Positions 24,566 to 35,570 are shown, numbered from the stretch's first letter. The stretch: DNA of 64,000 nucleotides from Myotis daubentonii (GCF_963259705.1 NC_081851.1:11878145-11942144); one strand, 5' to 3'. The notes: generated by a model from the sequence alone, not told the origin. Numbers and translations: made by a program.

Positions 24566-25589
24566 ACCCTACTGTATGGGAGTGATTTACACCTCCCACT
24601 GGCCACAATGTGGTATGTTGGGCAGTTCTTTTACTAAAGGCAGCAAAATTAAATATTAAGTTAAAGTCTCCAAAGGTCAAGGTCACCATTATGCAAGGAA
24701 AGTTTTACTATAGGAACTGTGTGTTTGTTTTATTTGTGCGAATGTGAGCTGTAGGTCTATAATGGCTTTTAGTTCTATAATTACCTTTGTGATTTTAAAT
24801 ATATTAAGATGTCTGTTTCTGGGCACACACCAAATTTATGTAGTGTCTTTATACACTATCAGACTCTCTGCAATGAAAAATGAGAACATTTTTCTCTTAC
24901 ATTTTCTCACATATTCTGGTTCACATTTCCAAATTTGTCATAGGGAGGTAAAAATGTACTTCTCAAACATATAGAAAATGTAACTTCATTTTAAATAACT
25001 GAGCTCATTTTATCCTAGAGTCTCCATTTCTACTCAGTAGTAAAATATAAAACTAAATGAAACAACAGTAAACAATGTTAATAAAATAAAAGACTTCCAA
25101 TGCAAAATATCCAAATCCTGTTTCTCCCAAAGAATCTTACACATATTCATTCTAGGTGTGGTCGGTCAATGCAATTTACCATAAAACAGTCTCTGTGCAG
25201 TATGGTTACCCACAAGGGGATTATCTGGGGTATATCACTTTGTTCCACCGCTGCAGCCATGGGTGCAGGAGGCACCAAGCTGGTCAATCCTACAAAACCA
25301 CACACTTGTGAAATTGTCAGAGTGAGGGGTATGTTTTTTCCAAAACATGTGACAATATTTGCCGATTGTCTTTTACCCTATCAATTTATAGCTCCTGCTG
25401 TGTGATAGGTGGTGAAACCTTTCAAAACCTGCTGGTTTCCCAGCCTGTCTGGAATTCAATCAAACCCTTGCCCTCCTTGCTCTCAGCCACAAGTCTTTGC
25501 AGTTCCTCCAAAATACCAGGCATGATGTGCTATCAGAGCGTTTTCACACCCCGTTTTCTCTGAGGAGCACGTTTCCTATGATATTGACA
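24566..25589. other. No recognised feature
   Basis: AT-rich, non-repetitive by eye. No convincing exon, no RNA gene. Confidence 0.5.
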
Positions 25590-25885
25590 CCCTCTCTTTA
25601 TTGAGCTCCTGCCTCCCGAGTCACCCAGGGCTTCAATAACTACCCTGTCTGAAATGGCACCTTCCTGTTCCCCCATCACTATGGTCTCCTTGCCCAGCTT
25701 TAGTTTTCTTCACCGCATGCATGCCTGTTGGTATTGGATATACTTATTCATTGCCTGTCTCCTGTCCTGGAAAAGACATTCCATGAAGTCAGAGACATTA
25801 TCTTATCCCTGTATCCCTTGTATCCAGAACAGTGTTCAGCACCCATTAGGCCCTCGATAAACTTGTTGAGCAAACTGGATATCCC
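25590..25885 (+). mobile_element. LINE2 (L2) 3' end
   Basis: Resembles the ancient L2 tail: a Cys/Tyr-rich block then the characteristic stretch ending in a degenerate CAGTGTTCAGCACCCATTAG and CTCGATAAACTTGTTGAGCA (25,832-25,872), the relic of the CAATAAA..TTGTTGAATGA terminus. Confidence 0.7.
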
Positions 25886-26300
25886 AGGCATGAGTGAGCT
25901 TTCCTTTCCCCAAGGAGCTGCTGCATGTTTTATCTGCACTCATTTGGCAGGAAGTGCTGCCGTGGATGACTGCATGCCTTGTGTCTGCTTCAGGCTGCCA
26001 GTCAATGGCAGATGCCTCAAGAACAGGGCCTGTGCTCTATGCTCTTCTGAAGCGCACAGTTCTCTACCCAGTGAAGAGTCAAATGTGTGTTTATTGTTGT
26101 GTAGTGACTTTGGTTTCCTTCTCCTTCCTATGTCAGCATTTCTCAAAGAAGGTTTACTAACCTCCAACCAAATTCTCATCTCAAGATTGGTACGTTGAAG
26201 ACTACTCGCATACAATAGTCATGTGAGAGGGCTCTCTCGAGAGAAACAAGAGAGAACTGTGGAGTCAAATTCCAGTGTGCTGGACCTCTGTTCTATTCGG
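25886..26300. other. No recognised feature
   Basis: Mixed-composition unique sequence with overlapping open frames on both strands but no splice-framed or family-specific signal. Confidence 0.45.
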
Positions 26301-26304
26301 GGCG

Positions 26305-26969
26305 TGGCACGTCAGTTGTTCTCAACTGTGTGTGATCCACGACCACTTTTAGCAGGTCTAAGAGTATTATTCTCATAATAATACTAAATTGCATGTAAAT
26401 TTTCAGTGTATTGATATTTGCCTTTATGTTGCAAAAGCAATGGGTTAAAACTGCTGGTGTCTTAGTGCCAATCACAGCAATAGAATCCAGCTACACTAGA
26501 GGTCACTGGGAAAAGCATTCATGCAATTGACTCACAAACTCAAGGAGCAGCTTTTTCTCACAGAACACCATTTTTACTGACAGACAAGCTATGGTTATTC
26601 GAAGTTGGGCATCTGGCAGACATTTTCTAAAAAACAAACAAAGTGAGCCTGTCATTTCAAGAAAAAAAAGTCAAAGTATTTGCCACCAATCATAACATTC
26701 AAGCTTTAAAGTGAAAATTAGAAGTTTGGAAAACTTGAATAGCTTCCCAGTACTTACAGATTTTTCTGATGAGATCAGTGGTGGTACTAACAAATAGGAC
26801 TTTTTGATACTGTAAAATGAAATGAATTAGTGTTTGGAAGATCTGTGTAACTCAGTGAACCAATATTTTCCAAATGACCAATGCATGATGCTGCAAAAAT
26901 TAGGCATGGCTGAAAGATCTGGTCAAAATTCAAAACATACAAATGATTGTAATGTCACAGAATATGATA
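26305..26969 (+). mobile_element. Fossil hAT-like DNA transposon segment
   Basis: The left edge carries a GTTCTCAAC motif typical of hAT-Charlie ends. The interior (about 26,700-26,965) resembles degraded hAT transposase sequence I associate with mammalian repeats, e.g. GAACCAATATTTTCCAAATG at 26,857. No open frame survives. A Helitron truncates it at 26,970. Exact family not assigned. Confidence 0.5.
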
Positions 26970-27434
26970 CTAGAGGCCCAGTGCATGAATTTGTGCATGG
27001 GTAGGGTCCCTCTGGGTGGCCTTCAGGAATCAGGCTGAAACCCCAACTCCAATGCTGCCTGCAGCTCCTACCTGCTGCTCAGGCTCATCCTGGCCCTACT
27101 GTGCCTGCTGCAGGCTAGTGCCCAATCAGTCCCAACTGGGAGAGGCTCCTGCTGCCACAGCAGCACTCACCAGCCATGACCCCTGCATCTGGTGCCCTCC
27201 CAAGTGGGGTGGCCTGCAGGATCAGGCTGAAACCAGCTCTCTGACATCCCCTGAGGGGTCCTGGATTTTGAGAGGTTGTAGGCCAGGCTGAGGGACTCTA
27301 GTGGTGCACGACTGGGCCAGAGAGGGACCGGAGGAGGGCTCCAGGGCATGTCCAGCCCATCTCGCTCAGTCCTGATCAGCTGGACCCCAGCAGCAAGCTA
27401 ACCTACTGGTTGAAGCATCTGCCCCCAAGCCATT
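26970..27434 (-). mobile_element. HeliBat-type Helitron, 5'-truncated
   Basis: Begins on the plus strand with A then CTAGAGGCCCAGTGCATGAA (reverse of a Helitron 3' end with hairpin and CTAG). The interior shares the CAGCAAGCTAACCTAC segment with the elements at 34,475 and 34,929. The 5' end is missing; sequence changes at about 27,435. Confidence 0.8.
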
Positions 27435-29193
27435 TCCAGTGGTGTTTTCATACAAATGACCTCTCTTGCCAAATACTTCTGACTTGCCTAAAGTCTCTCA
27501 AACAAGCAGTATCTGGCCTTTGTGTACCTTGTACCTTTTTCTGGTGTACCCAGTACTAGTTGCATCTAGCCTTGGTTTGCAGCTTGGCTTCCCCTGAACA
27601 CCTCCAAGCCCAGTCATCTGCAGATTGCTCTGTAGCTAGTGACAGGTGGTCTCAGGCAGAGCACAGGTGGTGGCTGACCTTGCATATCCAGGGAGGCCCC
27701 TGAGCCAGTGCACTCAATGGAAAACTTCAGAACATGCTGGATTACAAGTCTACCACCTTCACCAGCAACACACTCAAGGGGCAGACTCAGTGGGAACCAA
27801 AGCTCCACTGAAGTAAGTCCTGCTCTGTAGGGTAGGGCCTACACAGCAGTTCTTCCTTGCAGCTGATCCTTGCAGCAATGGGCCTGGGGGATCAATCGCG
27901 CTCAGTGATGTGCCAACATCAATCAAGGCTTAATTACAACAGGTCAGTACACACTGCCCACACAAGGGGCATACCTGCAGCACCTAGCTCAGGTGACTGA
28001 GGAGGCTGTACCACTGGGTCCTACATGACACCTACTACAGAGGCCACTCTATCAAGTCTGGAAGATGTAGAAGCTCTACCCAATCATAGAAACAAACACA
28101 GAGAAGCAGCCAAAATGAGGAGACAAAGAAACAGGTCCCAAATGAAAGAACAGGAGAAATCACCAGGAAAAAAAGGCTAAGTGAAACGGAGACAAGCAAA
28201 GTACCAGATATAGAGCTAAAAACAATGGCCACAGTAATGCTTAAAGAACTTAGTGAAAATTTCAAGAGCATAAAAACACACACAGGAACCATAATAAAGA
28301 ACCAATCAGAAATGAAGGATACACTAATTGAAATGAAGAATAAACTACAGGCAATCAACTGTAGAGTAGCTGAAGCAAAGAATCAAATCAGCAATTTGGA
28401 ATATAAGGAAGCAAAAAAAAATACCTTAATCAGAATAACAAAAATAAAAAATAATCCACAAAAATGAGGATAGTGTAAGGAGCCTCTGGGAGAATTTCAA
28501 GCATATCAGCATCTGGGGGTTCCAGGAGAGAGAGAGAACAAGAATTAGAAAACTTATTTAAAAAAATAATGACAGAAAACTTTTCTAACCTGATGAAGTA
28601 AATAGATATACAAGTCCAGGAAGTGCAGAATGTCCCAAACAAGATGAACCCCAAGAGGCCCACACCAAAACACAACATGATGAAAACTCTAAAGGTTAAA
28701 GACAAAGAGAGAATCTTAAAAGCAGCAAGAGAAAAGCAATTGGTTACCTACAAGGGAGCCCCCATAAGACTGTCAGCTGATTTCTCAGCAGAAACTTTGT
28801 AGGCCAGAAGGGATTGGGAAGAAATATTCAAAGTGATGAAAAGCAAGGACCTACAACCAAGATTACTTTAACCAATAAAGCTATTATTTAGAATCAAAAG
28901 ACAGATAAAAAGCTTCTGAGACAAGAAAAGACTAAAAGAGTTCATCACCACCAAACCAGTACTTTAAGAAATATTAAAGGGTCTTCTTTAAGAAGAAGAA
29001 GTAAAAGATAAAAAACATGAATAATAAAGAGCCATAACAAACAATGAAATTTTACCATTTACAACAGCACGGAGGGACCTAGAGTATACTATGATAAGCA
29101 AAATAAGTCAGCCAAAGAAAGACAAATATCATATGATTCCACTTATCTGTTGAATCTAAAGAACAATATAAATGGGGATACTAAACAAACAAA
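27435..29193 (+). mobile_element. Half-L1/L1-like element, internally deleted
   Basis: The 5' UTR part (27,600-27,840) matches 43,030-43,250. ORF1 remnants run from about 28,110 to 28,985 with many lesions; one open stretch at 28,225-28,467 holds the coiled coil. It then jumps to a short L1 ORF2 carboxy-end/3' sequence (29,045-29,170; degraded GCATGGATGGACCTAGAG-type block). ORF2 is otherwise absent. Confidence 0.75.
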
Positions 29194-29899
29194 GAGAGGA
29201 GAAACCAAGATGGTGGCATAGGTAAACACTACCTCCCACAACAACTTCAAAAGTACAACTAAAAGACGGAATGGACATCATCCAGAACCACAGGAAGGCT
29301 GGCCGAGTGGAAATTCTACAACTAAAAGGAAAGAGAAAAGCATACCGAGACCCAGAGGAGCTTCGGTGTGGAAGTAAAGTACAGAGATAAGGAGGCGCAC
29401 GCGGAGAGGGCTGACGGCTGAGGACACGGTTGTCTTTTTCAATTGGTAGGGAGTCTCAAGCTCTGAGCTCCAGTTTCGGGTGAGTCTCTGGGGACCCAGA
29501 CTCATACGGGAGAAATTGGACTGTCTGGCATCAGTCGGAACTCGAGACCCTCTAGGTTATGAAAAAGGACCAACTAGAAATTAAGCATACACTGACTGAA
29601 ATAAAGGATATTATACAGAGTCCCAACAGCAGACTAGAGGATCACAAGAATCAAGTCAAAGATTTGAAATATGAAGAAGCAAAGAACACCCAACCGGAAA
29701 ACCAAAATGAAAAAAGAACCCCAAAATATGAAGATAGTGTAAGGAGCCTCTGTGGCAGCTTCAAGCATACCAACATCCAAATTATAGGGGTACCAGAAGA
29801 AGAGAGAGAGCAAGATATTGAAAACCTATTTGAAGAAATAATGACAGAAAACTTCCCCTACCTGCTGAAAGAAATAGACTTACAAATCCAGGAAGCCTA
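29194..29899 (+). mobile_element. L1 5'-end plus ORF1 fragment
   Basis: Starts GAGGAGAAACCAAGATGGTG, a canonical L1 5' terminus, directly after the previous element. About 360 bp of 5' UTR is joined near 29,555 to ORF1 (open 29,559-29,900: MKKDQLEIKHTLTEIKD, then IQIIGVPEEERE core). The early coiled coil is deleted and the element stops abruptly at 29,899. Confidence 0.8.
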
Positions 29900-31190
29900 A
29901 GGTTGGGGGTGATGGGGAGGTAGCCAAGCTTGAACTAAGTCTTCCAGGCAGGGCTGCAGGTGTCTGAAGAGAGCTTTTAACAAGAAGGAACGAGCAGCAC
30001 TGGGAAGGCTGGCTGCTTCTGCAGTCAGGTCTCTGCAGAGAGGCGTCTACCCTGTTGCGTTTACACTGGGCCTTGGTCCAGCAGCCTCAGAAGCCCAATC
30101 CCTCAGTTCTGGGGTTCCTCAGATCTAGATGTGACACCAGCCCACCCTGACCAGGCTCACAGGAAAGTGGTCTAATGTCAGAATGCTAACTATTGGCAGA
30201 TTTAAATACAAATGCCAAGCCACCTGAGTGATTGCCATGGCCTCAGTAGTGCATTCTCCCAAAAGGCAAACTATAAGCCAAATCTAATGACCAGGACGTT
30301 GCTCAGTATTCTTGCAATAAGCCTATACTGCCAGCTTTACAAAATCATAGTGACAGCAGGAGCTTCCAGGAGGCCTGCTCTGGGCCAGGCCCTGCGGAAA
30401 GCTCTTCACCTGTGTTCTATCTTCTAAAGTCACTGACATCACTTCTACATGCCCAGCATCTTGAGAACCTGGGCTCCATGTGTCCTTCCTGGTGAAATAT
30501 CCCTAGTGCCCAGCATCGTGGTGAGAACAATAAAGATGCTGTTGAATGAAATGAGTAAGTGGATATGCTCCTGAGTGGAAATGAAAAGAGGAGACACAGT
30601 CTGTCTTTGCTGTGGAGAGCGCCACGTCCCTCCTCCAACTCTGCTCCCTAACGTGGTTTCTCTTGTAAGGTGGCTATTCTTTTTTCTATGGACCCTGGAG
30701 CACTAGTGTGTAACACTTTTCAAAAGCTACCAGAGACCCCCAGCTCACCACTGATTAAGCACATTCCATACTACTCCTCCTACTAATTATTGCAACAGCT
30801 ACAACAAACTGCATGAAACTTGCAGTGCAACAGAAGACAGAGAGGTGTGGAAGCTGGAAACTACGAGTGAGCTCTGATGACTTCCCTGAGTTCTGGTATT
30901 TTAATTTCCTTACATAACCTGTCTTTGGGCTCTTGATCAGCTTACAATCCAGAACTGCCCACAGACGCAGACCAAGACCTTGCTCCTTCTAGCCAAAGTG
31001 TAAGGAAAATAGTGAACAAGCAGGACAGAAGCATTGTCACCATGCTGGTCCCACTCCAGGCAACACTGCAAAATAGCCATGCACTCAGTGGTCTCCTTCC
31101 TCCTGGAGAGCTCTGGTCTGGAGCCCTTTGCACTGTGAGAACCAAATAGGCCTCCCCTCCCCAATAGAGACCAGGCCAGGCCTGCTCTGC
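29900..31190. other. Mostly unassigned; possible MIR/L2 relics
   Basis: 30,372-30,425 (GGGCCAGGCCCTGCGGAAAG) resembles a MIR core and 30,495-30,560 (CCCAGCATCGTG..GTTGAATGA) an L2 tail, both plus strand and weak. Nothing else recognised. Confidence 0.35.
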
Positions 31191-31328
31191 AGAAACTTTG
31201 CAGGGGGAGGAGGGCCACTGAGGGGGGCCACTGAGCAACAAGGTTGCCTGATTTCCCCTAACCACCTCTGCCTGCCTGATCACCCCCAACTGTCTCTGCC
31301 TCACCCCGCAGCTGCACCAGGCCTCTAG
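31191..31328 (+). mobile_element. Helitron 3'-end fragment
   Basis: GC-rich sequence related (in reverse order) to the GATCAGGCAG repeats inside the Helitron at 32,439, ending GCTGCACCAGGCCTCTAG then TATTA. The hairpin is degraded. Confidence 0.55.
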
Positions 31329-31375
31329 TATTAAGTAAAAGCATTGTTTACTAGAAGAAACAACACAAACAACCT
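31329..31375. repeat. 47-bp segment duplicated after two Helitron ends, copy 1
   Basis: Immediately after CTAG. The same sequence, one mismatch noted, follows the CTAG at 33,190-33,193 (copy 2: 33,194-33,240). It includes AGCATTGTTTACTAGAAGAA. Confidence 0.8.
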
Positions 31376-32034
31376 TGTGGCCCCAACCCCCCTCCTCCTC
31401 AGGCACTGCAGATTCATAGATGTGGACAGAAAGCCCTGCTTGCAGTGCCAGGAGGCAGCCTCCTGCCTTGGTGTGCAGCAGCTGCGCAGGGGCAGGAGCA
31501 CTGGTTTCCATCCTTGCTCTGCAATAAGGCAGTGTTCCTCTCCCCTTCCCTCCTGCACTACATCCCACCCCCACCCTGCAGTAGCAAGGTAGTAACTCCA
31601 CTGTCCCAACTAGGAGTGAGGGGAGGAAACAGAGAAATGGAGTTTCTAAGCATGCAAATGAAATCCTGGGCAGGCCTCAGCAACCCACGTGAGAAATGGA
31701 CCAGCAGGGGCACAGCAAAAGACCTGAGAACTAAACACTCCTCTGGAACACCATTCAGGTCTTGGATTGGCCTCCAGGTTGCACAGAAGTTGAGGCACAA
31801 CCTCATGATGGGAACCAGACAAAAAATAGGCCCAAGAAATACTGCTGTCCCTGAATAGCAAAGAACCAGGAAAGGGACAGCCTAAGAAGAGAGAAACCTT
31901 TGAGACAATAACCAACCTACTCCAGACAAACACCATGGAGAAGCCTGGGTGCCCCCTCAGCCCTGTCAGCAAAGCCCATGGGCGCCCAGACTCCATGCTC
32001 ACCAGGCTGTAAATGAGGCACCAGCTTGAGGGAA
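31376..32034. other. No recognised feature
   Basis: GC-rich then mixed sequence with long overlapping open frames on both strands; no domain or splice-framed exon that I can support. Confidence 0.4.
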
Positions 32035-32217
32035 AGCAATTATGAATGGTAAGGAAGCATTCAGAACTCTCACTGTGAAAAGCCAAGAGGAAGGGGAGAT
32101 GTTGTAAACTGGTACAACCTACACTTTGGAAAACTATTTGGCACCACACGGCCAAGGTGATATGCACATATTCCAGAGGTTAGGGGACATAAATAGAATT
32201 TTTAAATGTTGTTTACT
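32035..32217 (+). mobile_element. Old L1M ORF2 3' fragment, left part
   Basis: Contains the degraded GGTACAACCTACACTTTGGA / AACTATTTGGCA block of old L1 ORF2. Interrupted by a VES SINE and a Helitron; L1 3' sequence resumes at about 33,250. Confidence 0.65.
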
Positions 32218-32436
32218 GGCCCTCGCCAGGTGGCTCAGTTGGTTGGAGTGTCTTCCCATACACCGTTTGTGGTTCAATTCCTAGTCAGGGCACATACCTA
32301 GATTTCAGGTTTGATCCCTGGTCAGGGTGTGTATGGGAAGCAACCAATCAGTGTTTCTCTCTCACATCTGTGTTTCTCTTTCCCTCCCTTTCTGTCTAAA
32401 AATCAATAAACATATCCTCTTTAAAAATAACTAAAT
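32218..32436 (+). mobile_element. VES SINE
   Basis: tRNA-derived head with A-box-like GGTGGCTCAGTTGGTTGGAG and B-box-like GTGGTTCAATTCC, then the VES body (CTGGTCAGGGTG, CAACCAATCAGTGTTTCTCT) and T/C-rich, A-rich tail. VES SINEs are restricted to vesper bats and relatives. Confidence 0.9.
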
Positions 32437-32438
32437 AC

Positions 32439-33193
32439 TCCTATATAATAAAGAGCTAATATGCAAATAAGCATCACACCCTCACACCCTCACACCCTCA
32501 GGCCCTTGCGCCCTCACGCTGGAACTGCTCAGACACTCAACACTGGGGAGAGAAGAATGGGGACCAGCCAGGCATAAATGAGCTCATGAGAGAGGAATGG
32601 GGACCAGCCAGGCTGCGGCCCAGGAGAGGGATAAACCACCCGCCCCACGATCCCAGGCACCAGCAGCTGGGGCTGCACTCTGGGAGAGGGACGAGCTGCC
32701 CACTGCATGGTCCCAGGTGCCAGCAGCTGCACCTGTGCCTGCGGCCAGGGAGAGGGACAAGGCACCTTCCCCATGGTCCCAGGAGCCAGCGCCTGTGCCT
32801 GTGGCCTGGGAAAGGGACAAGCTGCCCGCCCCGTGGTGCCGGGTGCCTGTGGCTGCGGCTAGCCCAGTCAAAGCCAACCCAGATCCTGGGTTCCTGAGGC
32901 CAGCCAGAGGGTGGGAAGCCCAGGTCCTGGGTGCCTGTGACTGGCCTGAGAAGGGAATCTTGGGTCCCAGATGCAGGGTGAGGCAAAGGCAGTTAGGGGT
33001 GATCAGGCAGGCAGAGGTGGTTAGGGGTGATCAGGCAGAGAGGTAGGCAGGCGAGGAGTTAGGAGCTAGCAGTCCCAGATTGTGAAAGGCAGTCAGACAT
33101 CCCCCAAAGGGTTGCAGATGGGAGAGGGTACAGGCTGGGCTAAGGGACCCCACCCACCCTCCGGTGCACGAATTTCGTGCACCAGGCCCCTAG
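32439..33193 (+). mobile_element. HeliBat-type Helitron
   Basis: Starts TCCTATATAATAAAGAGCTA and ends with hairpin GGTGCACGAATTTCGTGCACC plus CTAG (33,190-33,193) before T. 755 bp, GC-rich interior with direct repeats of a GGGAGAGGGACAAG-type segment (32,620-32,830). Inserted in or beside the A-rich tail of the VES SINE. No Rep/helicase; open frames inside are repeats. Confidence 0.9.
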
Positions 33194-33240
33194 TATTAAA
33201 TAAAAGCATTGTTTACTAGAAGAAACAACACAAACAACCT

Positions 33241-33690
33241 AGTGACTAGTTAAAGAGTAAAGGTTTTGGTATCATACAATGGAATAGAATGCAACAGAGA
33301 ATAACAAACAAAAGCTACCTGACACAGATAAATCTAAAAATAGCACAGTGTTGAGCAAAAAAATCAAGTCAGAGAAGATCATATGATATGGTGTCATTTA
33401 TATAAAAATTCAAAACGAGAAAAACTAAATAATTCACTCTTTAGTAGGGGTCACTAAACAACGAGTAATGAAAATAAGGGACTGAGTTATTTTAAGAGTC
33501 AGAATGGTGTCTATATGAGGGAGGTGGGAAGATGAGGGTACAGTCAGGAAAGACCCCCAGGAGACAGACTATACTGGCAGCCCCTATACCTTCACCTGGG
33601 TGGAGCTTATATGAATGCTCATGCATTATTCTTTAAACTGTGTGTATGTATTTAAATCTCATCATTTAAATTTGTAAAATTTACATGACT
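33241..33690 (+). mobile_element. Old L1M 3' end, right part
   Basis: ATACAATGGAATAGAATGCA then the L1M 3' UTR pattern ending near CATTATTCTTTAAACTGTGT. Probably the continuation of the fragment at 32,035-32,217. Confidence 0.65.
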
Positions 33691-34098
33691 GTGTGTGTAA
33701 ATTTTACAACTGATAAAAGACCCAGCCAACGTAGTATACATTTCATATAATGAGTCCTTACAAAACCTCTGAGATTTAGCAAAGCTGCCCATATGTCAAT
33801 TTCAAAACTACCTTCCTTGTTAAACTTCAGCTTAACTTTTTAAAAACTATCTACCTGTACCCATTGCTGGTTCACCATCTGTGCCAGGTTCCCAGTGCCA
33901 ATCCATCCAAGGCGGTGAGTCTTAGATCTCCAACTTAGAGCCAACCTACATTGGAGACGTCATTTTCAACTCTTAGAACACCTTCTACCCAATCCTACAG
34001 ATAAGTAACAAATATTAAATATAAAACTGAAGCAACATTACCAAGTCATAGCTGAGGAGGCAGTCCCACAAAGGCACCAAAGGCTGCTTCTGACTCAC
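33691..34098. other. Intron-like/unassigned sequence beside ANAPC1 remnant
   Basis: No further APC1 exon recognised. Unique by eye. Confidence 0.4.
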
Positions 34099-34163
34099 CC
34101 GAACTACTCCGTGTACAGCACGAGGTTGCCACTGCTTTCTGGGACCAACATGGTGTCTATCTT
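34099..34163 (-). pseudogene. ANAPC1: ANAPC1 exon remnant (downstream exon)
   Basis: On the minus strand an acceptor (TTTTTTCAG) precedes AAGATAGACACCATG..., reading KIDTMLVPESSGNLVLYT, then a one-base deletion shifts the frame just before TTCGG and an intact donor GTGAGT. The match is to APC1, the large scaffold subunit of the anaphase-promoting complex. Correct exon phase, acceptor and donor with intron flanks show this is a genomic copy, not a processed one. Adjacent APC1 exons beyond these two were not found within ~400 bp either side, so this is a small duplicated fragment. The identification rests on a remembered protein sequence. Confidence 0.75.
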
Positions 34164-34252
34164 CTGAAAAAAGGACACATGTTTTATTTTAAAGTCTGAA
34201 AATTATGACACATAATGATTTTCAAGTTATCAAGAAGAGTGCCTGCATTTAT

Positions 34253-34333
34253 CTCCATTGGCTCAGCGTCCTTTGCCTGTATGTTGGTGATGGAGACAAA
34301 GATGTGCTGGGTTTTATCATTACTCTCTTGAAA
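34253..34333 (-). pseudogene. ANAPC1: ANAPC1 exon remnant (upstream exon)
   Basis: Minus-strand 81-bp exon after CATTAAG acceptor, reading FQESNDKTQHIFVSITNIQA then KDAEPME, which joins in phase to KIDTMLV of the next exon. The 5' splice site reads GAG|ATAAAT instead of GAG|GTAAAT, so the donor is destroyed; the intron to the next exon is only 89 bp. Together with the frameshift in the next exon this is a dead genomic fragment of the APC1 gene. It lies about 140 bp from a Helitron 3' terminus at 34,475, which may be how it moved, but no direct link is visible. Confidence 0.75.
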
Positions 34334-34474
34334 CTTAATGCAGTTAAAGATTAAATTACAAAAACACAAAGTACTGACTCATCCAATAACCTGTAATGAT
34401 CTCAAGGGTATTATACTGACTGCAAAAATCCCACCTCAAAAGGTTTCATACTGTAGCCTTTGCTTTATATAACA

Positions 34475-34928
34475 CTAGAGGTTCAGTGCACGGATTCATG
34501 CACATTGATAAGAAGTTAATTGGAAGAAATATTTTACAGCCTGGGGAGGGACCACAGGATATTGGCTGGCTGGAGAGGGAATGTGGGAGGGCTCCAGGAT
34601 ATGTCCAGCCCATCTTGCGCAGTCTCAACTGGGACCTATTAGAGCCAATCAGGGTTAATCAGGGCCATCTTGCCCAGTCCTGATCAGGGCTGATCAGGGC
34701 TGTCTGGCTGGGGAGGTACCGCTGGAGGTTGGCTGGCCAGGGAGGGACCGCAGGAGGGCTCCAGGGCATGTACTGCTCATCTTGCCCAGTCCCAATCGGC
34801 CAGACCCCAGCAGCAAGCTAACCTACCAGTCAGAGCATCTTCCCCCTGGTGGTCAGTGCATGTCATAGCGGCTGGTCGAACAGTTGAATGGTCGGACACT
34901 TAGTATATTAGGCTTTTATATATATGGA
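34475..34928 (-). mobile_element. HeliBat-type Helitron (tandem pair, first)
   Basis: Plus-strand left end A|CTAGAGGTTCAGTGCACG (reverse of hairpin plus CTAG) and right end ATATTAGGCTTTTATATATATGGA (reverse of a TC..TATATA..AAAGCCTAATAT 5' end). It abuts the next Helitron head-to-tail. Confidence 0.85.
34840..34852 (-). promoter_or_regulatory. CTCF-like core motif in Helitron
   Basis: TTCCCCCTGGTGG, one base from the reverse complement of CCACCAGGGGGCA. Same position in the family as 35,099-35,111. Confidence 0.4.
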
Positions 34929-35187
34929 AGTGGCCCAGTGCATGAATTCGTGCACATTGAAAGGAAAGCAATTAGAAGAAATATTTTAGAGGCCTGGGAG
35001 GGACCATGGGAGGTTGGCTCCTGGACATGTCCAGCCTGTCTTGCCCAGTCCTGATCGGCCAGACCCCAGTAGCAAGCTAACCTACCAGTTGGAGCGTCTG
35101 CCCCCTGGTGGTCAGTGCGCATTGTAGCAACTGGTCAAATGGTTGAATGGTCGGACACTTAGCATATTAGGCTTTTAGATATATAGA
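34929..35187 (-). mobile_element. HeliBat-type Helitron (tandem pair, second)
   Basis: GGCCCAGTGCATGAATTCGTGCAC hairpin region at the left, then the shared GCAAGCTAACCTACC segment, ending CATATTAGGCTTTTAGATATATAGA before T. The CTAG at its 3' end is degraded. Confidence 0.8.
35099..35111 (-). promoter_or_regulatory. CTCF-like core motif in Helitron
   Basis: TGCCCCCTGGTGG is the exact reverse complement of CCACCAGGGGGCA, matching the CTCF core CCASNAGRKGGCR. Binding is not shown. Confidence 0.5.
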
Positions 35188-35368
35188 TTTATAAATGACA
35201 AAAGTATAGAGATGGAGAACAGGTTAGTGGTCATCAGGGGTAGGGGTGGAAGTGGGGGTGGTGTATGTGATTATAAAGGAGAAGCATGAGGGAGAGCTTT
35301 AAGGTAATACAGAAGTTCTGTACCTTCACTGTGGTGTCTGCACAAACCTACACACAGAGAACTTCCTG

Positions 35369-35406
<38 letters not shown>

Positions 35407-35570
35407 CCATGTAAACTGATAAAACCTGAATAAGGCCTGAATATGATGCCAATTCCTTAGTTTTGATCATGTACCGAATTATGTACTAAAGTTATGTAAG
35501 ATGTTACCTCTGGAGCAAAAAGAGTGCAGGACCCCTCTACTATTTTGCAACTTCCTGTGATTTATAATTA
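35188..35570 (+). mobile_element. Old L1M 3' UTR with (AC)n
   Basis: Resembles the L1M 3' UTR (GAACAGGTTAGTGGTCATCAGGG). A perfect (AC)n tract occupies 35,373-35,404. Confidence 0.6.

Noticed and set aside
24205..24585. 126-codon open frame rich in Glu/Gly/Lys/Arg
   Set aside because: Spans the 33-bp minisatellite; no start or splice support.
30937..31609. 219-codon minus-strand open frame
   Set aside because: Crosses a Helitron fragment and unassigned GC-rich DNA; no domain.
32537..33046. Long open frames on both strands
   Set aside because: Lie in the GC-rich repeated interior of a Helitron; no Rep or helicase motif.
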